The notes under the pieces were generated by a model. It saw only the letters and a program-made list of their open reading frames with translations, was not told the DNA's origin and searched no databases. This document shows, one piece after another, positions 9,425 to 23,700 of a DNA stretch of 64,000 nucleotides. Source of the DNA: Ariolimax columbianus (taxonomy: Eukaryota; Mollusca; Gastropoda; Stylommatophora; Arionidae); assembly GCA_036924085.1 (NCBI GenBank), contig JAVGWX010000013.1, positions 61,100,390 through 61,164,389 of the forward strand. The letters run 5' to 3'. The position numbers were made by a program, and so were the translations under genes. How positions within the stretch are numbered: position 1 is the stretch's first letter; every line of letters begins with the position of its first letter.

Positions 9425-12400
9425 GTAAGGAAACTGAGAAACCAGAGACTTGTGAATTGTACGAGGGGCGTTCTAGTCAAACCGGGACGTTTTATTTAAG
9501 GCAAATTTTGTTGTTGTTCTTCAAGTAGTCCAAAATGTTATTAACTTTTTTACATAATCTCCTGCAATGTTAATGTACTTATCTCAGCGTTTAATTAATG
9601 CTTGAAAAGCTTCAGTCCAGAAAGATTTGCCAGGTTGTCCGAAACAATCCAGGACAGCTTGTTTCACTTCGTCATCAGTGCTGAAATGCTGACCTCCCAG
9701 GAATTCTTTTAGGGGTCCAAACAGGTGGAAATCACTTGGAACAAGGTCTGGGCTGTAAGGTGGATGTGTCAATACCTCCTAGTCGAGTTGCTGCAGATGA
9801 CACATAGTGCGGTGAGCTGTATAAGGTCGAGCATTATCTTCCATGAGCAGGATGCTCTTTGTGATCAAACCCAACGTGCACTAATCTTCAGAAAGTGCAA
9901 ATGTTCATAAATAATAGTGTTCACTGTACCCAGAGAAAGACTTGCTTCTTGTGCAACTTGGCGACTTATGCGTGGATTTTCCAGGATAAGGCATTCCACA
10001 ATCTGGATATTCACAAGAATGACTCAACGGATGAACGGCCTTCTCTAAAATGTTTCTCTCTTTCGCCTTCTATCACCCAGGGGTAAAAAGGCCATCAACC
10101 AACCCTCGTCAAGCAGCTCTGTCCTGTGCAATCTTTTCCACTTCCTTCCAGCATTTTCCTGTTTTCTTTACTTCCACCTCCAGATCTTGTCTCCCATGTA
10201 TTCCTTGGTCTGCCTATGCAAGGCCTTCTGTAATATAAATAGGCCTGCACAGTGACTTAGTGACGCACTTTCCAGGGCTCTGTTTTTAAACACAGTTGAG
10301 AATTTTTAATTTGGCGACTGGCATAGAAAATGCCTGCTAAATGTTGTGTTCCTGGAAGTAAATCAAATCACAACAGCACTTATGGTTATGTGAGTGTATT
10401 TAGGTTTCCATGTAATACAGAAATTATGGAAAAGTGGATTAAATACATCCCTAGGAAAGATTTTGTACCAGCCAATGCCAGCGTGGTGTGTATCAAGCAT
10501 TTTCGACCGTGTGATATTATTATAAGCGATACTTACACCGACAAATCTGGAGTTACACATGTGCTTCCACAAAAGTGTCCTGCTCTAAAACTAAATACAT
10601 ATCTATCATTGTTTCCCGAACTGCCTTCCTATTTATCAGTCGACATACATCAACCTCGCAAAAATCCAGAAGAACTTGCTTCCGAAATTGTGAGAAAACC
10701 TGAAGAAAAAAATCAATGACTGGCTTTCGTCAGATGTTACATAAAACTACCACACTCTTCAGTCTCAGGTTAGTGCAAAATTGGAAGGATTGTTAGAAAA
10801 GCAATGGAAGTTCAATTTGCTAGATGGAGCACATACCTGAATTGTACTGTACTGTACTGCATGGCTATCGAAGAAAAACACTGCACCTTACATAAATGCC
10901 AGCATTAAAGTGTTACCTATCCTATCTGTAGAAGTCTATCTCAGGAATAAAAAGGTTGCTGCTAAACATCTATACTGGATTATAAATAACAGTAAACTGT
11001 AAAGGTGGTCACAGCTTGAAAATCTAATGATCCATTACAGTGAATATAAACTTGAGACTCCTCAATGCCGTGTCACTGTCAGTGATTTAGTAGAGGAAAC
11101 ATGCACTATGTTACAAAGGGAAAAAGAATTACTACTTTCATCTCAAGAGATAAATATGTCAATATCCGAAAAGAAATTAACATTTATTCAGAGCAGTTGC
11201 AGCTTTCATGGACAAACACAGAAAATTTGTAATGATAACCATGGTGAGGATCCTGATGTTGGTAGCGAAGCAGCTTTATCTGATGTTGGTAGTGGAGCAG
11301 CTTTATCTGGTGTTGGTAGTGGAACAGCTTTATCTGATGTTGGTAGTGGAGCAGGTTTATCTGATGTTGGTAGTGGAGCAGGTTTATCTGATGTTGGTAT
11401 TGGAACAGCTTTATCTGATGTTGGTAGTGGAACAGCTTTACCTGATGTTGGTAATGGAGCAGCTCATGTTGGTAGTGGAGCAGCTTTATCTCATGTTGGT
11501 AGTGCAGCAGCTTTATCTGATGTTGGTAGTGGAGCAGCTTTATCTGATATTGGTAGTGGAGCAGCTTTACCTGATGTTGGTAGTGGAGCAGCTTTATCTG
11601 ATGTTGGTAGTGGAGCAGCTTTATCTGATGTTGGTAGGGGAGCAGCTTTATCTGATGTTGGTAGTGGAGCAGCTTTATCTGATGTTGGTAGTGGAGCAGC
11701 TTTATCTGATGTTGGTAGTGGAGCAGGTTTATCTGATGTTGGTAGTGGAGCAGCACATGTTGGTAGTGGAGCAGCTTTACCTGATGTTGGTAGTGGAGCA
11801 GCTTTATCTGATGTTGGTAGTGGAGCAGCTTTATCTGATGTTGGTAGTGGAGCAGCTTTATCTGATGTTGGTAGTGGAGCAGCTTTATCTGATGTTGGTA
11901 GTGGAGCAGCTTTATCTGATGTTGGTAGTGGAGCAGCTTCATCTGATGTTTTTAGTGGAGCAGCTCATGTTGGTAGTGGAGCAGCACATGTTGGTAGCGG
12001 AGCAGCTTTATCTGATGTTGGTAGTGGAGCAGCTTTATCTGATGTTTGTAGTGGAGCAGCTTTATCTGATGTTGGTAGGGGAGCAGCTTTATCTGATGTT
12101 GGTAGTGGAGCAGCTTTATCTGATGTTGGTAGTGGAACAGCTTTATCTCATGTTGGTAGTGGAGCAGCTTTATCTCATGTTGGTAGTGGAGCAGCTTTAT
12201 CTGATGTTGGTACTGGAGCAGCTTTATCTCATGTTGGTAGTGGAGCAGCTTTATCTCATGTTATTGGCGAAGCAGCTTTATCTGATGTTGATAGTGGAGC
12301 AGCTTTATCTCATGTAATTGGCAAAGCAGCTTTATCTGATGTTGGTAGTGGAGCAGCTTTATCTGATGTTGGTAGTGGAGCAGCTTTATCTGATGTTGGT

Positions 12401-15400
12401 AGTGGAGCAGCTTTATCTGATGTTGGTAGGGGAGCAGCTTTATCTGATGTTGGTAGTGGAGCAGCTTTATCTGATGTTGGTAGTGGAGCAGGTTTATCTG
12501 ATGTTGGTAGTGGAGCAGCACATGTTGGTAGTGGAGCAGCTTTATCTGATGTTGGTAGTTGAGCAGCTTTATCTCATGTAATTGGCGAAGCAGCTTTATC
12601 TGATCTTGGTAGTGGAGCAGGTTTATCTGATGTTGGTAGTGGAGCAGCTTTATCTGATGTTGGTAGTGGAACAGCTTTATCTCATGTAATTGGCGAAGCA
12701 GCTTTATCTGATGTTGGTAGTGGAGCAGGTTTATCTGATGTTGGTAGTGGAGCAGCTTTATCTGATGTTGGTAGTGGAGCAGGTTTATCTGATGTTGGTA
12801 GTGGAGCAGCTTTATCTGATGTTGGTAGTGGAGCAGCTTTATCTGATGTTGGTAGTGGAGCAGCTTTATCTGATGTTTGTAGTGGAGCAGCTTTATCTGA
12901 TGTTGGTAGGGGAGCAGCTTTATCTGATGTTGGTAGTGGAGCAGCTTTACCTGATGTTGGTAGTGGAGCAGCTTTATCTGATGTTTGTAGTGGAGCAGCT
13001 TTATCTGATGTTGGTAGGGGAGCAGCTTTATCTGATGTTGGTAGTGGAGCAGCTTTATCTGATGTTGGTAGTGGAGCAGCTTTATCTGATGTTGGTAGTG
13101 GAGCAGCTTTATCTGATGTTGGTAGTGGAGCAGCTTCATCTGATGTTGGTAGTGGAGCAGCTCATGTTGGTAGTGCAGCTGCTTCATCTGATGTTGGTAG
13201 TGGAGCAGCTTTACCTGATGTTGGTAGTGGAGCAGCTTTATCTCATGTTGGTAGTGGAGCAGCTTTATCTGATGTTGGTAGTGGAGCAGCTTTATCTGAT
13301 GTTGGTAGTGGAGCAGCTTTATCTGATGTTGGTAGTGGAGCAGCTTTATCTGATGTTGGTAGTGGAGCAGGTGTATCTGATGTTGGTAGTGGAGCAGCAC
13401 ATGTTGGTAGTGGAGCAGCTTTATCTCATGTAATTGGCGAAGCAGCTTTATCTGATGTTGGTAGTGGAGCAGGTTTATCTGATGTTGGTAGTGGAGCAGC
13501 TTTATCTGATGTTGGTAGTGGAGCAGCTTTATCTCATTTAATTGGCGAAGCAGCTTTATCTGATGTTGGTAGTGGAGCAGCTTTACCTGATGTTGGTAGT
13601 GGAGCAGCTTTATCTGATGTTGGTAGTGGAGCAGCTTCATCTGATGTTGGTAGTGGAGCAGCTCATGTTGGTAGTGGAGCAGCTTCATCTGATGTTAGTA
13701 GTGGAGCAGCTTCATCTGATGTTGGTAGGGAAGCAGCTTTATCTGATGTTGGTAGTGGAGCAGCTTTATCTGATGTTGGTAGGGAAGCAGCTTTATCTGA
13801 TGTTGGTAGTGGAGCAGCTTTATCTCATGTTGGTAGTGGAGCAGCTTTATCTGATGTTGGTAGGGGAGCAGCTTTATCTGATGTTGGTAGTGGAGCAGCT
13901 TTATCTCATGTTGGTAGTGGAGCAGCTTTATCTGATGTTGGTAGTGGAGCAGCTTTATCTGATGTTGGTAGTGGAGCAGCTTCATCTGATGTTGGTAGTG
14001 GAGCAGCTCATGTTGGTAGTGGAGCAGCTTCATCTGATGTTAGTAGTGGAGCAGCTTCATCTGATGTTGGTAGTGGAGCAGCTTTATCTGATGTTGGTAG
14101 TGGAGCAGCTTCATCTGATGTTTTTAGTGGAGCAGCTCATGTTGGTAGTGGAGCAGCACATGTTGGTAGCGGAGCAGCTTTATCTGATGTTGGTAGTGGA
14201 GCAGCTTTATCTGATGTTGGTAGGGGAGCAGCTTTATCTGATGTTGGTAGTGGAGCAGCTTTATCTGATGTTGGTAGTGGAACAGCTTTATCTCATGTTG
14301 GTAGTGGAGCAGCTTTATCTCATGTTGGTAGTGGAGCAGCTTTATCTGATGTTGGTAGTGGAGCAGCTTTATCTCATGTTGGTAGTGGAGCAGCTTTATC
14401 TCATGTTATTGGCGAAGCAGCTTTATCTGATGTTGATAGTGGAGCAGCTTTATCTGATGTTGGTAGTGGAGCAGCTTTATCTGATGTTGGTAGTGGAGCA
14501 GCTTTATCTGATGTTGGTAGTGGAGCAGCTTTATCTGATGTTGGTAGTGGAGCAGCTTTATCTGATTTTGGTAGGGGAGCAGCTTTATCTGATGTTGGTA
14601 GTGGAGCAGCTTTATCTGATGTTGGTAGTGGAGCAGCTTTATCTAATGTTGGTAGTGGAGCAGCTTTATCTGATGTTGGTAGTGGAGCAGCTTTATCTAA
14701 TGTTGGTAGTGGAGCAGCTCATGTTGGTAGTGAAGCAGCCTTATCTGATGTTGGTAGTGGAGCAGCTTTATCTAATGTTGGTAGCGGAGCACCTCATGTT
14801 GGTAGTAAAGCAGCCTTATCTGATGTTGGTAGGGAAGCAGCTTTATCTTATGTTGGTAGTTGAGCAGCTCATGTTGGTAGTGAAGCAGCCTTATCTGATG
14901 TTGGTAGTGGAGCAGCTTTATCTGATGTTGGTAGTGAAGCAGCCTTATCTGATGTTGGTAGTGGAGCAGCTCATGTTGGTAGTGGAGCAGCTCATGTTGG
15001 TAGTGGAGCAGCTCATGTTGGTAGTGAAGCAGCCTTATCTGATGTTGGTAGTGGAGCAGCTTTATCTGATGTTGGTAGTGGAGCAGCTCATGTTGGTAGT
15101 GGAGCAGCTCATGTTGGTAGTGGAGCAGCTCATGTTGGTAGTGGAGCAGCTTTATCTGATGTTGGTAGTGGAGCAGCTTTATCTGATGTTGGTAGTGGAG
15201 CAGCTTTATCTCATGTTGGTAGTGGAGCAGCTTTATCTCATGTTGGTAGTGGAGCAGCTCATGTTGGTAGGGAGATTTTTATCTGATGTTGGTAGTGAAG
15301 CAGCATTATCTGATGTTGGAAGTGGAGCAGCTCATGTTGGTAGTGGAGCAGCACATGTTGGTAGTGGAGCAGCTTTATCTGATGTTGGTAGTGGAGCAGC

Positions 15401-17594
15401 TTTATCTGATGTCGATAAAGTATTTTTTTTCGATAATCCGAATGAAGAGTTGTTTTGTGCTGAAGGAACAGAACAAGCCTTGGTCTATATTGCTGGTTTT
15501 GTATCTAGTAATGTTATAGGAAAGGGTAAATGCATTTCATGCAAGGGTCTACTGCAGCATGATAAAACATTTGTGGTTGAATTTGATGAAAATATGATTT
15601 TTACCTAGTATATACAGCTACTAGACTGTGGAGGTTTAAAGTACCCTTCCCAACTTGTCACACTCTTGACATTTGTATCTTATGCAGCAATGCAGAAGCT
15701 CCAATCACCAGAGCTAGAAGAAAAATTTATGGCATGTAAACTGCACAAGAAGTTGCTTATGCATATTGTCAAATGCAGTGTCGGGGAGCATTTTGCAGAT
15801 GTAGTAGGTGGCATCTGTGCTCATGGATGTCACAAATCAAAAATTGTTTTACAAGCATTATCAATTATTTCTATTGTGTTTTTAAACAACTACAGAAAGA
15901 TGCATAATACACATCCATAACAGGTACATCTTCCTGTAGCAAGAGAAAACTTACTAAATTTTAACAATAGTTTCATTACATTTTCTCTGCTTTCCTGCAT
16001 GTTATCATATTTATTGACATGCATGTGACAACTATGATAGCATGTTTAGGAAACAGAGATGGGTATGCAGTTGGTTTCCTAGCAGGATTCTGTGAAAGGA
16101 TCACTCTCAACCGTGATTTGTTGTGTTTTGTACCGTGAATTTGTTTTATTTCTCTGTGGGGAGCAAGGATTGATTATAAACTTGGCACAAACATTATGCT
16201 GCTAAAGTTAAGGAATTCATTATTTTTCATTGTTGAAAAAAATACTAGATCAATTCATAATAATTATATTGTGTGATTCTGATGTGGGAGGTGTGTTTAA
16301 TGTGTGTTGATGTATCATCTAACTATATTGCCATCTAACTATGTGTTTCTCTAATGCCTGTTTTCCTGTATGTGTCTAATGTGTGTTGATATATCATCTA
16401 ACTATATTGCCATCTAACTATGTGTTTCTCTAATGACTGTTTTCCTGTATGTGTGTAATGTGTCTAATGTGTGTTGATGTATCATCTAACTATATTGCCA
16501 TCTAACTATGTGTTTCTCTAATGACTGTTTTCCTGTATGTGTGTAATGTGTCTAATGTGTGTTGATGTATCATCTAACTAAATTGCCATCTAGCAGTGTG
16601 TTTCTGTAATGCAAAACGCTAATCATAAAGTCACCAGCAGTTACAAACTCATAATAGTTCTCTTATCGAGTAGGACATAGTATGTGACGTCGCAAAGGGG
16701 TTTTCCCGTCACTGCTAGACCTATTATTAAAGTAGGTTTCACGTCTTCTTTCACGAGAAGCTTCATCACAACATGCTATTCCATGCAAGCACTAACAATA
16801 TTGTCCACGATGTTTATTTATCTGTATTTTTGCCATATATATATATATGGCAAGCCCCAGTCCAAATGACAGTGTAAATGAACTCACAAGGAAGGATCAG
16901 AGCACCATATTCTGACTGAGAACCCAGCACATCTCACTTAACAAGCACCTGAACAGAATATAAAAACAACACTCCTGAGTGCCAGCTGTGTACACACCCA
17001 TATGAAACCGTTGATCATCATCTCTTTGAGTGCTCAGCTCTCAAGAACTTTAGGAACATGCTTCTTCCCCCGTGGCCAGATACACGGAACACTTTGTATG
17101 GCACTAGACAACAGCTGAAAAACAGGTGCAGATACCATTACATGGCATTGGGCAGAAAGGATAAGAGCCCGGATTCTGCTGGATCCGTAACAACAACATA
17201 TATATATATATATATATGTATGTGTGTATGTATGTGTGTGTGTGTATGTATATATATATATTTCAGTTCAGATCATCTCGTAACCCAACATGTCGTTGGG
17301 GTACACTTGAAGACACTTCCAAAATCCCACGCCATTTTTCTCTGTCTGCCGCCGCCTGTCGTATCTCACTGGGACGAAGGCTTGACCACTCAGTGATGTT
17401 GTCCACCCACCTCTTCCTTGGACATCCTTGCCCTCTCTGTCCCGGTACAGAATCAAAGAGTATCGAGTTGGTAATTCTGTTGGACCTCACGACTTGCCCG
17501 CACCAGGCCATCTTTCATCTTTTCAAAAGGGCCACTAGCGTTTTCAACTCTCTGTCGTATTTCTACATTCATAAAGATCGTGTCACAACCGTAG

Positions 17595-17666
<72 letters not shown>

Positions 17667-17673
17667 ATATATG

Positions 17674-17707
<34 letters not shown>

Positions 17708-20700
17708 TGTATGTATGTATGTATATGTGTGTTGAAGACAGCAGTGAAGAATTGGACAACGATGTTTAAAGAACTTGAGTTAACACAACAATATGCTCCT
17801 GACCTGGTCTCGGATATATGTATATAGAGCGAAGAAGAACTGGACAACAATATTTAAAGAAGGGTGTGAGCTAACGAAAGAGATATTTTAAAATATAAAC
17901 TTTTATTATAAATTATTAATGAAAAATAATGTTTTTTTTCTGTACAGGTGGATCCATGGCTTTCTAATTGCCATTGTTATCACATTAATTGTGCCCTTGT
18001 TGCTTCTGATTGCATGGCCGTCGCCTGTGGACCCAGTGATAATAGAAGGGTATAGACAAGAAAATGAATTTGATATAATTTTTATCAAAATTGTTAAAAA
18101 TCTAATTTTGTTTTAAACAATTTGTTCATCCAATTTTAATCTCAATATGTTTTTGCAAATTATGATCTTAGTATTTTTCTGCATCTAATTTTCATCTCGA
18201 TTTGATTTGTATCTATGTCTTCTTCTTCTGCTGCTTTTGTTCTCAATTTCCCACTAACAAGCCATGAACAGGGCTTTGGAAGTAGCAGGATGTAGTCCGC
18301 AGAACAGAATGCGTTGTGTCCCTAGTTTACAGCTTGACTGCGTTATTTGCACCATTCGGTCCGACAGATCCGTCTTCGGTGGATATCTTTATTTAATTTT
18401 CGGCCTCAGTTATTTTGTTCTTGATTGTTTCTACCTCTAATTTTTTATTTCAATTTTTTTCTTTTTCTTATTATAATCTCATTTGTTTTCTTATAATTTT
18501 GATAGACAAATTTATGTAATGCTTATAATTTTGATATCGCTTCCTCTTGGAATTTCAATTTTTTTCTAATTTTGATATGAGTACAACGGGCCAATTGCCT
18601 GTTTGTCTGCACACATGGTTGCAAGTATAACAAAATATCTATGCATACGCACAGGGGTAGAAGAGATGTGACTAAGTGAAGTAGAAGAATTTTGATGTGG
18701 GTATTTAAGGGGGACTCAGTGGTCTCGAGGTAAGGTGTCCGCCGCTGGTTCGAATCACGATGAAGAACGAGATTTTATCACGTGGATCTTCTGATAAAAA
18801 ATCCCCTGATCTTGGGCAGTGAGATTGGACTCCCATGTTCAGTGTCGAGCACGTTAAAAATTCCCTGGCAGTTGGTAATCGAAAAGAGTAGGCTTAACGG
18901 CCACTGCCCGGACAAAGTTCAAGTTAAAAATCTGCCCAAGTTATTTGTACCTTTCCCCAGGTGGTTTGTTAAGAGCAGCTATAGATGGCGCCTAACTGGC
19001 TGTGGGTCTACTTAGCTCTAGTGTTTGAGTCTATTAAGATGGACTTTCACATTGTTTCTTCTTCTTCTTCGTACGCAGTCAGGCAGTAACCATTATTTTT
19101 TCGAAAAAAGCGGCGGTCATCCTGAGGCTGTCGCCACTGCCATAGAGCTTGTCTTGCAGTTCCACTGGTGATGGCCACATCTGCTCTCTCTGATCCTCGT
19201 ATGTCGGGCAGTTCTGCAGCAGATGTTCAGCGGCCATTTTACCAGTACCGCACGGGCATTCGTCGGTACACCCTATCTTCAATTTGTTGAATAGGTGGTA
19301 CCTCAGTCTATTGTGGCCAGTGCGAAGTCTGAAGACAACGACCTGCTCTCTTCGGTTCAACTGGTAATAGGCATCGTTTTTGGTGTAACCAGTATGTTCG
19401 GTTTCCCATTTGGTCATGTATCTGGCTTTGAAAAGCCGTTTTGACTCTTCGTACGTCATACTGGTATCTGTTTGTGGTAGTCTTGCACCTTCTTTTGCCA
19501 GTCTGTCTGCCTCCTCGTTGCCTTGGATGTTTGCAGTGTGATGGGACCCACTGTACCACTACCCTTTTTGGTGCGGACTGCTGGCACAGTTTGCAGAGTG
19601 CTGCTCTTAAGTCATTAAGCTCAGTATTTTTCTGGCTTTTTAGCGCTGTGACTACGGCGAGAGCATCTGTAAGCAGGACTATATGGCTTTCATTTTCACT
19701 GTGTGTCACCATTTCTTCCACTGCCGCCCTCAGTGCCTCTGCCTCCGCTCTGAAATTGCTTGTGTATCACATTGTTTAAACTACCCTCCAAGAAACTGGT
19801 TGTATACAGACTCTAGAGTCATCTTAAACCAGTATAAATACGTTAAGTTATTCTGCTTTTAACTTTTAATCATTTTTCTTTTAGTTTCTTCATACAATTT
19901 TGATCTATTATTTTCTTCCTCTAACTGTCATTCCATTTTACTATTACCTTTTTTCTGTTACCACAAATTTGTCCACTTCTTCCTTTCTCGGAATGTGTCA
20001 AATTTTCTTCCTCCTTGACCATCACACACTGACTTCAAACAGGTCAGATCAGGTCATCCGTAACAAGTAAGGTCGTTGGGGCACACATGAAGTCATTCTC
20101 ACAACCCCACGCCATCCTTCTGTCAGCGGGCGCTGCCTGTGCCTCTTCTGGTCGGAGGTTGGTCTATTCTTTGATGTTGCCGTCCCACCTCTTTTTGAGA
20201 CGGCCCCTTCGTCGTCTGCTTTGCACCTTTCAGTGGAGGATCGTATTTGCAAGACTATTTGATCTCGATGTGTGACCGTACCAAGCAAGTTTCCTTCTTT
20301 TGACAGTTGCCAAGAGGTCTTCAAAAGGCCCTATTGTTGTTGTAATTCTGTCTCGTATTTCCTTGTTTGTAACTCGATCTTTGTATTTGACGTTTAAAAG
20401 TCTTCGGAAACTTCTCATGTCCAAGGCCTGTATCCTTCGCTGAAGGTCAGCTGTAACTGTCCATGTCTCACAAGCATAGAGGAATATTGACAGGACCAAT
20501 GTACGCATTAATCTGATTTTCGTGCATAGTGCTAACCGTTTATCTTGCCAGATTTTGTTAAACCGTGTAAGCGCCGCTATTGTCTGTACTATTCTGGCCA
20601 ACACCTCACATTTTGATCCTTCAATGGCTCCAACAAAATCATGTCTGTGGCTGTCTTAATAACGGCGAGTTGTGTTGCACTATGTCTGCATCTGGTTGCC

Positions 20701-23700
20701 CCTGCATCCCCCCCACCACCACCACCATCATGCATTTGCTACATTCCGTCGAGCATCATGGGAAGCTTAAGTTGTCTGTCCTGTGCCAAGTGAGTTACAT
20801 CAGTCCTTGTGAGCATGTGTCACTGCACAGCCACACTGTCATTTATCCGCCTGCCTTGTTGCTGCCCTCTTGCCCTGTAGGTAGATCTACCAGCGCTGTA
20901 TGCCATCAGAGTAAGTTGCTGAGGGTGCATTCTCATGAGTTGACTGAAACAGCTTACTTTTGCCTGGAAATGTACTCTGCATAAGATGTAGTGTCGACTT
21001 TGGTCTCACTATTTCTACTAGTAAGACTGAAGTGTTGCACCAAGCAGCCCCAAGAACTGAGCACAGTGAGCCATCTATCACTATCAATGGTCAGAAGTTG
21101 AAGTCAGTAGAATGCTCAGTATACCTTGGCAGCACACTCTCCAGTGCAGTCGATATTAATGAGGAAGTAAAACTCGAAAATTGCAAAACCATGTGTAGCA
21201 TTTGGAAAACTAAGATCCTCAGTTTGGAACCGAAGATGAATTAAGTTTATAACCAAATTGAAGGTTTATGCGGCAGAAGTCCTACCAACTCTTCTGTATG
21301 CCTATGAAACCTGGACTGTGTACAGTCGTCCTACTAACTCTTCTGTACGCCTGTGAAACCTGGACTGTGTACAGTCGACATGCAAAGAAGCTTGACCACT
21401 TAAATCTGGGTCACCTAAAGATACTGCTGAACATAAAATGGCCAGATAAGATCACAGATGTAGAAGTTCTTTCGCGGGCTGACATGACAAGCATCCATAC
21501 AACTCTGTGCCAACCACAGCTTGGATGGACTAGCCATGTTGTTCGCATGTTAGATGAGCGGCTTCCAAAGAAAAAATTATATGGCAAGCTTGAGTTTCTC
21601 AAGCGAGCTTGCTGTGGCCAGATTAAACATTACAAAGACACTCTGAAAGCCTCACTGAAGAACTGTGACATTGACCCTGATAATTGAGAGAACATTGCTG
21701 TTGATCGCTCTGCCTGGCGTAGTTAAATCTCCTCTGGCACAGCGCATATAGAGCAGACAAGAATCAAAGAAGCTGCACGGAGACGAGCGACACAAAAGGC
21801 AAGAGACGAGTTGCCTCCGCCTGACGATCAGACAGTGTTTCTCTGCCCTCAGTGTCACAGACACTTTCAGGCTCGGATTGGTTTGATCAGTCACCCACTC
21901 CAGGATTAACAGACGACAATGTGGTCCTCTTCGGAAACGATGGACAAACAACAATAGTGTCTACCTTTCCTGGTACCACTGATGACTTTCCTAAAACACT
22001 TTATTTCATACGTCAAAATTCTGCTCCACGTTCCTTGAACACGGACCATTTTTGGCACTGGTAACACAGAGGCAGCATAAATGTACTGTTTATAAGCTGT
22101 TGCTTTGTTGCCAAACTAATGCTTGGGTGCCTAGAAAGATGATTTCTGACACCTAGTCTCGATTTCTCTATCGAGCTTACTGTCTGACGAAAACATACTG
22201 CCCAAATAGCTGAACTTATTGGTCTATTTAAGAGAAATATCATTTACACGTATGTTGAGTGACCCATGTGCTCAGTTGATCCTCACAGCTTCTGTCTTCG
22301 TCTCGTTAATTCACGTATTGTATTTGGCACAGGTTGTCACTGTGATTCATGTTGTTCATGTGATTTTGCAGTTTATTTTTACCATTGTACAGTAGATGCT
22401 GATCACCTGCAAATAGCAATTTGTGTATTGAATTCGCTTCTGTTTCTCAATTTGACTGGCCTCTGATACAGAAATACTCGTAACTCAGGGACATAGCGTT
22501 ACTGCAGTAGGGGTGTGAGGTGTTAACGATCTCACATTTCTAAGGCTCGGATATAAGAGGGTGGTAGCCATCACCTCTCCCTTGCCACTTTTACTTCTTG
22601 GACTGAACCAGTACACATTTAATGCCTGGTGGAACCGGGGGCCATTGCGGTCTGAAAAAAACATTTCCGCCTCAAATGGGGAATGAATCCAGGACCACTC
22701 AGATGCGAAGCCAGCTTGCTAACCACTGCGCTACGTGGCTCCCTATATTGGTAGTGATCTTCTAATTTAACATTTTTGATGCAATATATCTTCATTAAAT
22801 TTCTTAATCCATCCAAAGTAAACGCAGATATTTTTTCATTTTCATGTGAAGGTCTACATAATGCTTGCTTTTCATGTTTTTTTCCAGGTTGTTGGAACCT
22901 CCAGAGTTCACAGGTCCATTAGAGCCAAATAATGTTTTGACTTCCACAGAGCGTGTCTATGAGGGCCATCTACAGGGGCCTGAATCTATTGTTGTTGACG
23001 GAGGTCAGTCTATGCAAATATTTTGATTACTTTCTTCTCGTTAGTCCCCTTTTACTGCATGCTAGTGTGTATGTGGCCTGTTCTGTTTATGTGCAGTTGG
23101 GGATTGTCTTAACCAAGAATTGGTGACATCGTCGGAATGGCTAACACTGAACATAGAGAGCTGTACGCCTTCTCGTGATGTGTTCTACAGATGAATGTCG
23201 GTCTCAAATTGTCGTTGTGGTTGGAATACCCCTGCTGCCCCCTATTGGTTTCAGGCGTGTCGACTTTTATATGTATTTTTCCATTGACTAGAAGCCTATG
23301 ACCTCAGTGTTTCTATATCTGCCCCCACTGCTTTGTGGGATTATTTGTTATATGTAAGTTATTGAAAGTCATTTGTACCTTTTCCTAGGTGGTTTGTTAA
23401 GAGCAGTTATCTCAAAGGGTGCATGCATCCTGAATTACCCCCAGTCGTCTCGACATATTGTCTTGCCACTGGTCTAAAGTAGTTCGGGACAAGAGAGTGA
23501 GGTTGATGACCAACGCAGTTCCTTCCTCACTATAATCCAAAAACAGCGCAAGTTACATCATCAAGATAAAACCGTCTGATTATGTCGCCATCATCGCTTG
23601 CAATGGGCAACTAACTTATGCATATTTTCTCAGGAGCACAGGGAAGTGGAATTTTACAGACCTTGTGGCCAGGTTAAGGTAGTCGGGTGTATTTGAGATT

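Larger units (their letters stand above)
10330..15920 (+). pseudogene. THAP/P-type transposase relic split by a 27-bp minisatellite
   Basis: The N-terminal THAP domain (10330-10719) and the C-terminal P-element/THAP9-like block (15413-15920) lie on the same strand in the same order as a P-type transposase. Between them are a degenerate stretch (10720-11026), a further open segment (11027-11251, with a Leu/Glu-rich, coiled-coil-like part [16 protein letters not shown]) and a 4.2-kb tandem array in which most of the catalytic region should lie. The array reads as repeated DVGSGAALS in the same frame as both flanks, apart from two TGA stops and one frameshift. The element sits in APMAP intron 1 in the sense orientation. 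It cannot encode an active transposase. Confidence 0.72.

Noticed and set aside
11027..15608. Very long open frames (up to about 690 codons, both strands) across the 27-bp array as real proteins
   Set aside because: The unit has no stop in most frames, so openness follows from periodicity. The LMLVVEQLY and HYQHQIKLL readings are only other frames of the same repeat. Only the DVGSGAALS frame joins to flanking coding sequence, and it too has stops.
17216..17850. 203-codon frame with IYIYIY
   Set aside because: Crosses a TA microsatellite and the antisense of a LINE C-terminus.
17919..18116. A separate small membrane protein starting at 17919
   Set aside because: The first part lies in the intron before a strong acceptor, and the last part runs past the donor at 18050. 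The hydrophobic part is APMAP exon 2.
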